Source: Lethocerus indicus
Lineage: Eukaryota > Arthropoda > Insecta > Hemiptera > Belostomatidae
Reading direction: 5' to 3'
DNA: 64,000 bases
Assembly: GCA_019843655.1 (NCBI GenBank)
Contig: JACDQD010000005.1
Location: forward strand, 2,941,575 to 3,005,574
The notes beneath the pieces are model-generated. The model saw only the letters and a program-made list of their open reading frames with translations. It was not told the DNA's origin and did not search any database. The position numbers and the translations under genes are program-made. Below, one piece after another: positions 23,043-35,901 of the stretch; position 1 is the stretch's first letter, and each line of letters opens with the position of its first letter.

Positions 23043-26000
23043 CTGAAATAAAAGAAAATGGTATTAATTGAAATAGTGTTCATCCCTGAATGGCCTAAAG
23101 AAGTAAAAAAAGCCATTTTTATAATGTTTGACGTAATAATAGAAAAATAATTAATGCAACAATGTTCTCATCGAATGTATTATCAAGCACGTGACGTATT
23201 TCTGCAATCGCTTATGCGTAAGTGTGTTATTATAATTGAACAAATCTGGTCATGACATTTCTGGAACGCGCGAACATGCGGGAGTTTTGAAATGGAAAAC
23301 TTAAAAAAACTCAACGCGAGATATGTTCTTCTCCCATGGCAGTACCCCTGCCGGAAAACATCAAAAGAACTTTTAAATTTCCCAAAGAAAGTTACATCGC
23401 TCTTTTAATAATTTACTGGGCTCTTATTTTCGTCTGAAAATAATTCAAAAATATTTTGAAACTTTTATATTAAAACTTTGTTCGCTGCGAAGAAAAGAAA
23501 GGCGAGGGAAGGAAGAATTTTTGTAAATTAAAGAGAAAATATGGCCCGGAGTGATGTCGAGGAGGAAGGTACGTCTCCTTCTGGAAACTTGTATTTATGT
23601 CTAGGCTTTGTCTAATAGTTCAATTGTGTTTCGAACAAACAACGATTAATGTCCATTTGAGAACAATGCAATATATGAAACCATGTAAGTCATGAAATTA
23701 TTTGCAGTTATTCCCACTCTCATATACAATCTTCATACAATATACTAGCTCTACCTCGCTGTGTAAAATTACTTACACCACTTACTTAACTGTCACCATC
23801 AATTCGCTCGTTAACGAATAAACCTTTACTGGTAATATAAAATTTCCTCCCTTCAATATCAATGATTTTTCCCGGTGTGTAATTGATGAATTAAAAAACC
23901 CGAGCCGTGGAAAGATATTCCACGTATTAGGGAATATGATATAGTGTTTGGCCGTAGCCTCCGTTCGGCAACCTGTTGGCTAAAGTATACAGATGTTTAT
24001 TAATTACCTGTATAACCCGGAACGTGGCCTACCAATTTTATCCGGCACGTGTTCGATGTTTTTTAACGCATCGATAAACTGTTATTGCTTTTATTCATCA
24101 ACGCTTTGTGCAATGTAGACAATAAAAACAAATTATTAAAAGCCGAATAGCGCGGTATACGTACACAACCTTTGATCTTATTTTTAGAGCCGGGAATTAA
24201 TATTTTGAAACTGCCGCGTATATTGTACACTAACTTTGGACGACCATCAGAAAGTGATTCCGTATGGCTACAGCATCCTTATATGGGTATAATAAAATAT
24301 AGAAGAGGGCAGAGTCCTACTCAATCCACTAAGGGCCATTCACTATTTTTCGTTTAATACGAAATCTCTTGGAAAACAAAATGATTCAGTAAGCACTCGG
24401 ACCCAAATTTAGGTCCTAGCGATGAGTGGGTTGAAAAGCCTCATGAAATTAACACGTACAGGGGCCGGTGCTCTCTGTAGCGTATAAATTTCGCGTTAGT
24501 AATGGAAAAGTTTTACCGGAAAAGCATCGGAGGGGGCACGGGCGCGGGGGCGGGGTTTGGGGGAGGAGGTAAGAAGGATCCTAAAGGGTTGCTACTTATA
24601 AACTTGTTAAGTGCTGTAGGAGCGAGCCAACGAGAGAAGAGCAGATTCTTTTAAGCTGTTAAAAGTTGGTTTAGACAACATAACCCCCAACCTACCTCCC
24701 TTCTCGCAGCCCCTCCTACCCTTCTTCAGTTAAAGTATTAGATTTTGGGACTTGAAACTAGCGCTCCTCCCCAAACAAGTTGAGTACGGGCAGAGGTGGA
24801 CGGGCCTAAATAGGCGTTGACACAGGGATTAGGCCTCTATCTTAAGGTTGCGGGGTGGAGGGCGGGGGCGGGCTAAGCGTGCCGATAATTTTATTGCCGG
24901 TATTAAAGTCAAAGCTTTTAATGGCCCCCCATAGATAAGTCTATAGCCGGAAGTCAGGGGGGGGCGGTAGTCTCCGCCCAATTTACACTAACTTTCTTAT
25001 CAGTCAAAATTGATTATAATCAAATAATGACGTGAAATAAGTGATAACGTTTTTTATTGAATAATCATAAAGCGAAAATTTCCATGAACAAGCCACATGA
25101 TTAAACTCTGATAAAATTTAATAACGCGACTTTTAATAACACTTATCTTCAAACTAAATGTATTTTCAAGTATTCAATTATACTTCACTAGAATAATACG
25201 GAATTATTTGAACCCATGAGAAATGTAATTCTCACGCGGCATTCGGGATTTACTATTTTTTAAAATTAAAAACCAATATTAAAATAAAATAAATAAAACC
25301 GATATACATACATTTCTAAAAATCAACTGGGACAACATGTCATTAAATGAACTTTGAAAATTGTCGCCGAATTTTCGACCTATAGTCAACCTATGAGGAT
25401 TAAATTACTCAGAAAAACAGGTCCAACATGTTACTTTTGGGTCACGGGTACGGAGGCAATAACGGTGAGAAGAGCGAAGTGCCGTACAGAAACACATTCC
25501 CCAAGTGTTTCGTAGGCCGTTAGGCAGTATAAGCGGGACGATTGGGCCCGAATTAAACTCGATATCCTCCCCATTGAACTCTACGATACCTAAGCGTCGC
25601 CTATTGGTTCTCAGCCGGACGGGTGCTAAAAAGGCGAATTATAGCCGGTGGTATCAGATTTTGAAGCGTTAAAGCGACCGGGTTGTAACGGAGCCCTGGG
25701 GTAGACTCGCTAAGGTGTTCAAACTCGGATTAAGTGTCTCGTTAAACGTCGGCTCGGCTCCCTTTAACAGACGACGCCCTTTTATAAATGCGCTTATAAA
25801 AAGTAAAAGCTTTTAAACGACTTGAAACACAAGGACGGGCCCCGCGAGGGTCGCGACTGAGGGAGAAAAACATGAATTCTGATACTCGTGAGGAGTATAC
25901 GCGGATCTTCACCGCTGTAAATACTTAAAAAAAGTATTTCAAACCGGAAAGCCCTACGGTTTACAACTATGTTAGTCAATAGGGTGAATTTCTTGGACAT

Positions 26001-26050
26001 TTCAAAAGATATCGTGATGATAAATTAAAGCGCATAAAAGTCCGTCTTAC
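23043..26050 (-). other. Intron between the 111-bp exon and the main LRR exon (3.0 kb)
   Basis: A GT-AG intron with a gtaaga donor and tttatttcag acceptor. Contents are AT-rich with a G-rich patch near 24530-24560 and 24850-24970. Short ORFs here (e.g. 24172-24357 +, 25794-26000 -) have no recognisable motif. No repeat or RNA gene recognised. Confidence 0.8.
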
Positions 26051-26161
26051 CTGTGTAAGTTCAGCCACTCCAGTGTCTTAAGAGGCCTCAATGCTTCCAC
26101 CGGAACACTGCTCAATCTGTTGTAGCTGAGATCCAGCGATCTCAATACTTTTGCCGCAGCC
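26051..26161 (-). CDS. Exon B of the chaoptin-like LRR protein gene
   Basis: A 111-bp minus-strand exon between acceptor tttatttcag (just above 26161) and donor gtaaga (26050-26045). Its first base completes the Leu codon begun in the exon at 59331-59475. It then encodes 36 residues including RSLDLSYNRLSSVPVEAL and TLEWLNLH, and leaves two bases (AG) that become Ser with the first base of the next exon. It supplies one full LRR and the start of the next; the 24-residue repeat period runs unbroken through both junctions, the strongest evidence that these exons are spliced directly together. It is too short to stand out as an ORF by length. The upstream intron is about 33 kb. Confidence 0.9.
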
Positions 26162-28490
26162 CTGAAATAAAAAAAAAATTTGTAGTTGTTGGGCCCAAAC
26201 AAAATTTCAAGGGTCGCTCATTTCCCTCAACAGGAAAATCAAGCTTAGCTTAAACCTGTTTTACACAGTATTTAATTACGTACATCTTGTATTGTGCTCT
26301 AGATAAGGTGTTGTACAGTGTCTGACTACTATTATGAAGACCAACTATCGTATTGGTGACTGTATGCTATTGACAGCGGCGAAACGTCGAAACCGGACAA
26401 TAGTTAAGGAGTTATGAAATTAGTTCAGGCGCGAAGTTCTGCACTTGAAGTAGCAGTTCGGGCGGCCGAATATTTTAAAAATTCACGAAAAGTAGGAAGG
26501 TATAATTTTGCGCGCTGGGTTCAGGACGTCATCACGGCTGGCGGGGCTTCATCCCGCGAATCGCGTATTGAGGACTCGGGGGATGGCGGGGGTTAAACCT
26601 CCCCCACCCTAAAAAAAATGAGCTAAACCGGCAGAGCGGAGAGCAACCCGAGTGTGGATAACGCGATTAAACCGCAAACTCGGAAATGAAAAAGCGGTAG
26701 GGCCCCCCCCTTTTTTTTCTTTTTGTTTTTGTTGGCCTTTCCGTTTTTTTAACGTCGATCCCGGCGGCGGCTGCGGCTTTTTATGAAGAAACAAATGAGG
26801 AGTGGCCACTACCCCTATGAAGGGTGGGAGGGGGTTGTCGCGGGTCCACTAATGAGCGCCGCCCCCTGAATAGCCGCCTCCGGCTCCCATTCAATAGCGA
26901 CTCTGATCAACCGAAAACCGGTCTAGCTTCCGACCGCATCCCCGAGGCTACACGGCGCACTTGGCCTTTGTGCGGTTGCCGGGGGTGATGGGGGGGGGGA
27001 CGATGGGCTCTTTTTAAATTCCCACTTCGTAATATACACGAGCCTGGAGAAATTGTTTCGAGTAGACACAATAAGTTTATCTAAGCAAGATCTAGGAAAA
27101 CATTTCTCCCAAGCAAAGGGGGTAGTTCATAATATTATTCTATTACTTCAAAAACTATCCAAGAATATGAAAATACAAATTATAATTTTCTACTGTTAAT
27201 TTAGTTTTGGAAATACAACATGCTTTCTTTACACATGGGCCTCGTACATGAAGTAAAGCTGAGTCATTTCCTCGCCTTTAATACATTAATTATTCTACTC
27301 ATTTAAATTTTATTATGTCTTAATGTTGATTGAAATTTCCTTCAAGTGCAAATTTGAGTTCACTACGGGAGAAGCCAGCAGGTCGTTAACTCAATTCAAT
27401 TACGAAACTAATGATCATTTAGGTGATATTGGTGTAATAAAATGCCCCTGACGACGGGAGTTGAAAACGTATTTGATAAGCCCACTAAATAGAGAAATAT
27501 ATTTGAGTACAAGAAAAATGAGGTTCGACTTCAATGAAAAGATTTTAACATCGCCTACTCTTCTGGCTCACTAGATCGTAAAATTGTTCAAATCTGTGCC
27601 AAAACATTACAGACCTAAACGGATTGAGTTGATGAAAGTACGTCATGATGCGAATAATCCGAAAACTATATTATGAATTTATACAGTTATAATTTTGTCG
27701 AGTTGTAAAATTCATTACCAAAAACGACAGATCCGTTCAACATTCCGCGGTCGAATAAACACATAAACACATTCGTCGGGGGTTTAATTAAACGAGGGTC
27801 CAACCAATAGCCGTACAATGTTAGCTAAAAGAAATTTTCAAATGGTAACGATGTTTGAATTTTAACCACATCGTTCAACTTTTTATCTCCGCGTTTTTTA
27901 CACACAACCAGTTCACCTATTGATAATAAAATTAATTTGGTGAAAAAAAAAGAATTTTTCGGACACATCAGAGCTATCAAATCCTATATCGAAAAACGAA
28001 ATTGACCACCACAGTTTAAACGGTAATTAACACGGTGTTGAAAATAAGCACCGAACGCGAAAATTATTCTTTTCCCTTTTGAAAACGAGAGAAACGAACG
28101 AAATATAGAAAATGCAAATCATTACCAGAAATTAATTAGTACGTAGTTTATTTTTCATTGAATCTGTTTCAACTCAGTTCTCCAATAGAATAGGTCCCCA
28201 AAAAATACAGCCACGCCGTTCAGATGTCGCGATAATTTATTTTAAACGCATAAAATACTGTCCTAGTTTGAACTTAAGTAAATTTATATTAAAACAATTT
28301 TTTAAGTTCATTTAACGTCACAACTATATGTACTGTGCAGTTAGTAAGATAAGGTGGCGCGTTAACAATTTGACAAAGTAGTATAAATTAAATTAAAACT
28401 TGTCCCCACCTATTAACTAGAAACTGCTATCAATGTTGAAATAGTCGCAGTTGTGCTGCGATAGGCGGTAATTTTTATATTTCTATATTT

Positions 28491-28800
28491 TGGCCTTAAA
28501 ACAGAATTTTTGGGCCAATTATTCGCCTAAAAACTGCTTTTTTTCGACTAAAAACCGCTTTTTTGGCCGATTTTACGCCTAAAAACTGCATTTTTCGGCC
28601 GATTTTGCGCCTAAAAACCGCATTTTCGGCCGATTTTGCGCCTAAAAACCGCAAACATTTTTTGGGCCTAAAAACCGCATTTTACGCCCGATTTTGGTCC
28701 TGAAACCGCTATTTTGGTCCGATTTTGTGCTTAAAGACAGTAGTTGGGCCAATTTTTCGGCAAAAAACTGCTTTTTTGCTCCTAAAATTTGCTTTTTTGT
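28491..28800. repeat. Minisatellite, degenerate units of about 31 bp
   Basis: At least eight degenerate units of the form gcgcctaaaaaccgcatttt followed by cggccgatttt, spaced about 22-33 bp. The central copies (28570-28660) are nearly identical and the edges decay, the usual pattern of an array maintained by unequal exchange. Not found elsewhere in the window. Confidence 0.9.
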
Positions 28801-30159
28801 GTCAATTTATTGCATTTAGTGAATATATAAAACTACAAAAAACTGCATTTATTTCTATTCTAAACCGTGTGAAATCGGAGAATCGGTGGCCAATTTATGG
28901 TAAGTAATTTTTCGCTTAAATAAACGTAACTAGGAAAGTGCAGTTCAGAAGGTGTGTTGCAGAAACACACGATGAGGTAAGAAGAAGGAATATTCGATAG
29001 GTTACAGCCGATTTAAGACCGGAAGGAAAAAGTCTATTCGAACACTTGTTAGAACGAATTTGTCTAGTATCTGAAGTATCTGACGGGATGAGTTAAATTC
29101 GTAAAACACTGTTCTGCACGAAGTTTATTTGATGCGCCCGGGACGCGCACGCTTAGGCGCGCAAACGCCGATAATTAATGCCCCCCCCCCACTTCAGCCA
29201 ACGTATGAATCAAACTAATCACAATACCGTTCGGCGAATTTCTGTACGAATTTCGCCCGTTGATAAAAACTCGGTCGACGAACGGCGCGGACACAGAACG
29301 GAAAGGTTGAAATGAATCCGGGAGGCCAAATGGGACGTTTCGATAACACAATTGAGGAGTCGCTCGCTCGCTAATTAAGTGAATTAAATTTCGCAGGCCA
29401 CGACAGAGGCGTTGGCAGTAACGCCGAGCGCGGCTCCAATTTGCGAAACGCTTAGCAATGAAAACAGCGCGCAGTTATATATTAATTAAGTGTCGTCAAC
29501 TTCAAACAAACAGCGCCACAACAGCCGGGGGATTTAGTAAATGAATAACGGGTTTCGATTATCGATGGTTCATTCATTACACGCGTTAGAGTTTTAAAGT
29601 CCGCATAAATACAGGACGTTTAAAACAGACTGCAAGATTAATATAGTTTCGTCGATTATTTTTTTTCTTACAAAATATAAATTTATGTTCGTAATAATAG
29701 TAGATAAAATGAAGAACATATACTTCGAATTTACCACTTGTATACTGTTTTATACAAACATTTGTAACAAGGCCTGTTTTTGCTGTCTCGGCAACGGTAA
29801 TACTGCCCGGATAAATCATCATCCCCCCACTGACCGAAGCGCCGGCGTACATTGATGCCGATAAAGCAAAATTAGGTTCGGCACACAATCGATGCCCTAA
29901 TGAAGGCTGGTCGGAGGCGATAGATAATCCTATGAAAGTTTGAGAGGGAGAGGGAGGTCATTTATAAAATGGGAGATTAGAGGGGTAAGGGGTTGATGTT
30001 CAATTTGGGATTGTCTATAAATGAGACCTCATGACCAAAAAGCGATGCATGAGACTGGCCTCGTACGATAAGAAAACAGTGACTAAAGCGATAATACACC
30101 ATGCCATGAAATATAGTCTAAACAGTTCTTAAAGAATAAATTAATTCTATATAATATTA

Positions 30160-30394
30160 TACTCAAAATCTGGAAACATCTTAAAACCAATTTGGACGTA
30201 CGCCCTTGAACTGTGGGGTTCGGCCAAGCCATCCAACGTTAATAAAACTCAGAAAAATAACTGAAGCAAACTTCAATGCATTCAACATCTACCTACGTAA
30301 AGAAATCACCATACAAAAATACAGAAAATTGCACTCCAGAATTACATATCATGCTAATCTTATGGTCCAAACCCTACATCCCAATCCATTCTAA
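30160..30394 (+). pseudogene. Jockey-type LINE fragment, 3' end of reverse transcriptase ORF
   Basis: Plus-strand translation around 30187-30240 reads ILKPIWTYALELWGSAKPSN, the conserved motif after the RT domain of Jockey-clade non-LTR retrotransposons (W-T-Y-x-L-x-L-W-G). Downstream residues (LRKEITIQKYRKLHSRI) fit the ORF2 C-terminus. The copy is 5'-truncated and frame-broken. The same region of related elements is found at 55 and 60.6 kb. Confidence 0.75.
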
Positions 30395-31679
30395 CAGAAG
30401 CCTCTTAGTGGCGTCTTAAATATACCCAGTACGTTTGTTACCTGTGCCACTTGAACATCAACGTCGCTTATTTTCTGTGGAAATTTAAAAATGCAATGTT
30501 CACAATATAGACTGGAATAATGGTCATACGTAAGTAAGGAGGGATAAAAGTGAAGATAACAGGCTATCAGGAGGCGGGGCTGGCTAATTTGCATGATTTA
30601 GTTCGGCGGTACGAATCACGACTAAATTCGCCCCCCCCCCGTGCCCCACCGTCATCCCTTAGACCCCCATAATTATTAGCATTGTTCTACAATGGGCTGG
30701 GCCGGTTTTTGTGCACGTGTCAACAACCCTTTGGCGCGCCAACCCCCGGCCGTGTTGACAATATCGACTCTCTGTTGTTGCAGGGAGTATAACCTCCCCC
30801 CACGCCCCCGGCCACCCTAATTAACGTGTTCGCCGGCGCGTGCTCGTGCGAGCGACTGAATGAAGCCCCACCACCCGCCGCCACGTCCCGCCAGAACTTA
30901 CGCATAATTCCTAATTAGGGCTGACAGTGGCTCCCCTAACCCCTCACATCACCGCTTGACACCTTATTATATTCTCCAATAGTGATTAGGTTAACGGCAC
31001 GTATATGCATTTAGTCGGGACGTCTCATTAATATAGTGGACCGCTGGTCTTACAATATCTCCAGTACATTTATACTAATTGGTTGATACTTCATAAAAAT
31101 GATAATTGACCTGATAGTTTACTACAAATTATGACTGTATACAAAAAAGTTGTAGGAACGTAGAGGAGTAGCACTAATAACGGATACTGGTTCTCACCTT
31201 ATTCTAAAATTTAATTTTTCAATTTTTCTGGCACATTTAGTACACGCGGCCACTTCCTTTTCACGTCTCTGTAAGGAACGTTTGGGATGTCGGAGGATAG
31301 TAGGGATAGTAGGGTTGGGCAATTGTATTAGGAAATTGGAAGGAACAATTGATCTCGACCCAACGATCGATGTGAATATTGTCACATACTAGTCATATAT
31401 CAATTTGCAGTAAAAGTGCAAACAGAATGGCCCAACGACCACTGACTTTTATCGCGTGGTGTTAGTAATAATCTACATAATATTTGTCAAATGGCGTTTA
31501 TCTGTGTGTTCGCTATGCATTCCCAAAAAAGCCGAATGGCTTTCCACCAAACTTTCAGCGTGCATGCATCTCATGTCCGGTTAGTTCAAGAACCACCTTT
31601 CCAGGTCATGGGGTTGGGTCAAAGCTTCAACCAGCAACAAGCTCAAAAAGAATACGGAACAAGATTAAAGCACCAAATA

Positions 31680-32098
31680 ATCAACTACATATAACAAATA
31701 TACCAATAATCCGACACGAAACAGACCCCGTGAAAATAGCTAACGTAACAGCGACAGAAATTTTCCCAGTAACACAAAATACGAACTACAACGACAATAT
31801 AAACGAGACACCACTAAGAACAGACGATTACTTCACAAGACCTTTCACAAAATACGAACTTAAAGCAGCAATAAAAAAATTAAAAAACGGTAAAACACCA
31901 GGCCCAGATGGAATCTGCAACGAAATGATCACTGCCTTAACAGAAGAACAACAAATACAATTACTGCTAAAATTATATAATAAAATATGGAACACAGGCA
32001 CAATACCACATTCCTGGCTAAACATCAGAATTATCCCAATATTAAACCCAGCAAAAACAGCACACAGACCCTCTAAGCTAGAGACCAATAGCACTAAC
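31680..32098 (+). pseudogene. Non-LTR retrotransposon fragment, N-terminal part of reverse transcriptase
   Basis: An ORF with the RT fingers motif LKNGKTPGPDGICNEMI, then LLKLYNKIWNTGTIPHSW and IIPILNP. This order is diagnostic of LINE reverse transcriptases. The open frame starts at 31484, but its first 65 or so codons do not look like the element. It stops where the next RT block should begin, so the palm and catalytic YxDD are absent. It is strongly A-rich on the coding strand. Clade not assigned (Jockey, CR1 or R1-like). Confidence 0.8.
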
Positions 32099-33300
32099 TA
32101 ATTATTTATAAAAATAAATTAATTGAACGGCTTCCAACCACCTTCACTCGAGGTGGATATTGTGAAAATCCGTTTCCAAGATTCATAATTGGCGAATTTT
32201 GAACGGAAGACAAATGTAAAGATGACGGGCATACAGGTGAATCACCCCTGAAAACCTACGAATTTATTATAGAAATATTCGAATATCTAGCTCCAGGAGT
32301 TTCAGTGAAAATGGTGAACGCTTCTCACGCTCCCCTGAATTTATATTAAACATTATTTCTGAGAAATTGAGGTTGATTATTGAAAAATTTCTGTTCAGGC
32401 GGCAAAATCACAGTTCAATGTGGAACGAGGTTTTTTTTGAAGCCCAACGCTCTACTCATTATTCATTTCCCTCCCACTCGGTTTTTGCGCTTGTCAAGTG
32501 GGCCGTATTAGTATCTAGGGCCGCGGCTCGTTTTATCTGAACAATGTTATATTAACGACAGTATTCTGTTTTGAGTGTGACGAGAGGGCGATGCCCGCAA
32601 AATAGATAGGCTGTCAGTAGATAAAGTGCTGAGACAGCGAGGGTGGGGGTGTGACCCCTTCGCCACCACTTTAAAACAAACGATTATTCATTAATATCGG
32701 GCCGGGGCGGGCCCGTGCGCGTGTGCGCGCCACCCCCGGCCTTATCAGCCGGCAATAAAGATAATATATGGGCGGAACCGGTCGCCAGAGAGTGAGAGGG
32801 AGCGAGCCGGGGAGGGATGCAGGGAGAGAGGGAGTAAGCGCGCTCCCACACTCTCAGGTAGTTTATTACCCTACAGAGCTCGGGGTGGTACCGGAGGAAG
32901 AGAGTAGGATCATCAGCATTTCCTCCACCACCGCTCTATTCCCATCGTCATTACATCGGCGTGTAATTTCACTTTTTTATATTCGTGTTTTACATTATAT
33001 TTATTTTATTTACTCCCGATTTCTTAGCAATTCGGAGGGCCGGGAAAGCATTAAAACAAACTGATACGTATAACTCATTATATAATGTAAACAATAGTAT
33101 ATGTAAAAGTAGAAATTTTAAATTTTTAAGAAATAAAATGTGCTTACAATACAATACCTCCAGCATCGATACACTTTCTTCCTAGGTCTTACGGTAGGCT
33201 TTGTTAAGATTAGGATACACTTACATTTGGACAGGTCCCAAGCTTCACAGAATATCGAGTACAACTATACTGATTATGTTGAAATTTGTAATTGAAAGAA

Positions 33301-33360
33301 AATTTGTCGGCCGCCGGGATTGGAACCCGCGCTAAGGCAGTGGCAAATTAATACCAGCCC
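33301..33360 (-). repeat. tRNA-derived SINE fragment (B-box/T-arm)
   Basis: The minus strand contains gcGGGTTCCAATCCCgg (33316-33328 core), a good pol III B box with a T-arm-like 4-bp stem and 7-base loop. No full cloverleaf or acceptor pairing is seen. A SINE remnant is more likely than a tRNA gene. Confidence 0.45.
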
Positions 33361-33724
33361 CCGATCACAAATTATTTCCGAATTTTCCCCGAATATTTTT
33401 CAGTACAGTTTGTTTCGATATTTTTAATCTCATCCCAAATAAAAGAAATTGCACTTTTAGATTCCATTTTAAATCATTCTTAAGGCGATTACTGCCCCGT
33501 TGGAAGTTACTGTAATTGGGGTTAGGAATAATTTAATATATAACCGAGTATCAATTTTGCTCGTACTTAATATTCATTAGGTCATTATGCTCTGATGGTT
33601 TCAGCCAGTTATATCGGGCCATAAATAACAACGGAAATACTCCTTTCGTATTAGTGTTTCCAGTGTGTGATGCGCTTCTATTTTGCCGGAGCGTCTGTGA
33701 GGGAATATAATGTCCCACAGGCGC

Positions 33725-33727
<3 letters not shown>

Positions 33728-33781
<54 letters not shown>

Positions 33782-33782
33782 T
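33728..33782 (+). repeat. Compound microsatellite (TG)n(GA)n
   Basis: About 20 TG dinucleotides followed by about 6 GA. ORFs across it on both strands (runs of C-V or H-T) are artefacts. Confidence 0.97.
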
Positions 33783-34443
33783 GCTCTCATCCAATATTGA
33801 TCAATTACAAAACCAAAGGAAATGAGATGTCGTGCTTTATCATTGCTAGCTCCTCTCGCCCTCTCTCTCTCTCTCCCATTCTAGGTCTTTATCTATTTCC
33901 CCATTAAAACTACATTTCGCCTCGTAAATATATGGGACCGTATTAGTTACAAATTATCGCGCTGGCATAACAGATACTAAAATTCGGATTAAGCATAAAT
34001 GTTGTCCTTGATATAAATTCACGGGTCTGTTAAAATTGTTATTTGGAATTTTCTTGCAGTAACGAATTTTCATATTCCAAGCTGATAATTATTTAACACG
34101 AAGAAACAAAATATCTTACGATAAGTACATAGAATAGAAAACTTAGTTATTGTAAGTGTGTTAATAGCGTTAATCATTGAATAGTAACACAGAGAAATAT
34201 GCTTTGGAGAACAACTTAATCTGACCAGCTTGTAGTCTCAGATAATATAAACTGATAAAATGATAAGTATGACATTGTTAGAAAATATTGTAATTATTTA
34301 AAGACGCAGAGACTATCATAGATCGGGGTTCAATTCTGTTCGACGGGGCCAAACATTTAAATTGATTGAAATGAGAATCATTTTTTGACCCCTCAGCGAC
34401 ACCTACCCTCATCCCTTTCGATACTCAATTCTACCAATCCCCT

Positions 34444-34447
<4 letters not shown>

Positions 34448-34499
<52 letters not shown>
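34448..34499 (+). repeat. (CT)n microsatellite
   Basis: About 26 uninterrupted CT dinucleotides; the translated Leu-Ser or Arg-Glu runs are artefacts. Confidence 0.97.
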
Positions 34500-34501
<2 letters not shown>

Positions 34502-34777
34502 CCCTCTCTCTTGTTTCGACAATTGTCATTTGTCGTTGTTCAAGGAGCGGTGGTGGGGTTGAAGGGGTGAAAGGGGTGCGGGTGGTTGAAATTATTGTGG
34601 TCTGACTGGGGGTGCCGGCCCCTGTGTAGGGGCTGTTTCTGATTACACTGGTCTTCATTAATTTTGAAAGGCCTTGTTTGTATTCAGCTTCAATTAGCCA
34701 CTGCCACAACCCTTCTCTCAGGACCACCTCTCACGACGACCAAAATATAATTTTAATTATAAGTATATATGAGAGAC

Positions 34778-34778
<1 letters not shown>

Positions 34779-34817
<39 letters not shown>
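34779..34817. repeat. (TA)n microsatellite
   Basis: About 19 TA dinucleotides. Confidence 0.97.
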
Positions 34818-34819
<2 letters not shown>

Positions 34820-35235
34820 TACTTTCATGATTATTAATTATAAAGTAAGAGTAGACGAATCTGTCGCAAACTTCTCTTGTCGTTACCGCTTTTGCAACAT
34901 AACTTTGGGTAACTGGTTCCGGAACTGGCGTTAAACGTAGACGAGTTAAAAAGTACGTTAAAAAGTTGATTTAACCGCCGAAATGGCTGAATGTACAACA
35001 AGCGTAATAACTGTTGTTTGGAAGTACTGTATTTTTTACTATCCAACAAGTCCGTTTACAGTTTACACCTTTGTGTACGGACCGCGACCGCATATAAGAC
35101 GGAGTATTTAGTTACCGTAAAAGAAAATAAACATGCGGATTTAGATCTAGCATTAATTGATGATCACTCATGATTGTATGATAAATGAATGTGTGTGTGA
35201 CACACACATTTTTCTGAACACAGGTAAAATTGAGG

Positions 35236-35275
35236 AATTGCAGGGGATCGACCCCTGCTGGCTGAGGTTTTCCAA
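35236..35275 (-). repeat. tRNA-derived SINE fragment (T-arm)
   Basis: The minus strand holds a perfect 5-bp stem with a 7-base loop, CAGGG-GTCGATC-CCCTG (within 35240-35258), matching a tRNA T-arm and B box. An A box at tRNA distance is not clear. Confidence 0.45.
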
Positions 35276-35840
35276 CGGAATTATCGGAAGTAGTGATAAT
35301 TTAAGATAATTTGTTTTATTGCACGATAACAGGAATTTTAAGAAGCCTCCTCGTGTAGATTACGGCTCGGAACGTATAGCGTTTTATTACTGTCTATGAA
35401 ATTAATTATTTTTTGGGGGGATTTCATGATGGTTGGTAATCAGTAGGATACTGATGGTCGGTACACTCAGGTACTTAATACCGGTAAATCAATACAACGC
35501 GATGTCCACATTGAATACACGACTATCTGGCATCGAATAATTGTGACTGGAACTGAAATGATTTCGGGAATTACAATTAATTTCAGATTTCGGACGGGAC
35601 GGGGGGGTAGAGGTAGGGGTAGGTATTGTAGAGAAGCCAGAAACAAGGGGCGGGGAGTGTGACTAGGACTACAGTACCCTTATCCCGAATAACTATTAAT
35701 AGGCCGGCGACAATGGAAGGGTCCTTCAAACAGGCTCACACGGGAACACCGGTCTGTGTTCCGTACTAAGGCGTTCTGCCTCCGTGTGCGAGAGTCATGG
35801 GCTTACCACACCGCTGCCAACTGCATTACCCTCACCAATC

Positions 35841-35901
35841 ACAGAGAGAGAGGGAGAGGGAGAGAGAGGGAGAGGGAGAGGGAGAGGGAGTGGGAGAGGG
35901 A
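35841..35901 (+). repeat. Purine-rich (GAGAGG)n-type repeat
   Basis: An imperfect hexamer array of agagagggagagggag type. Confidence 0.93.

Noticed and set aside
20925..23071. Several ORFs of 67-169 codons on the plus strand across the main LRR exon
   Set aside because: They are antisense shadows of the LRR reading frame; their composition follows from the repeated leucine codons and they have no domains.
35188..35210. Perfect inverted repeat aatgtgtgtgt-g-acacacacatt
   Set aside because: Explained as a short TG/CA microsatellite turning on itself, not a regulatory operator.
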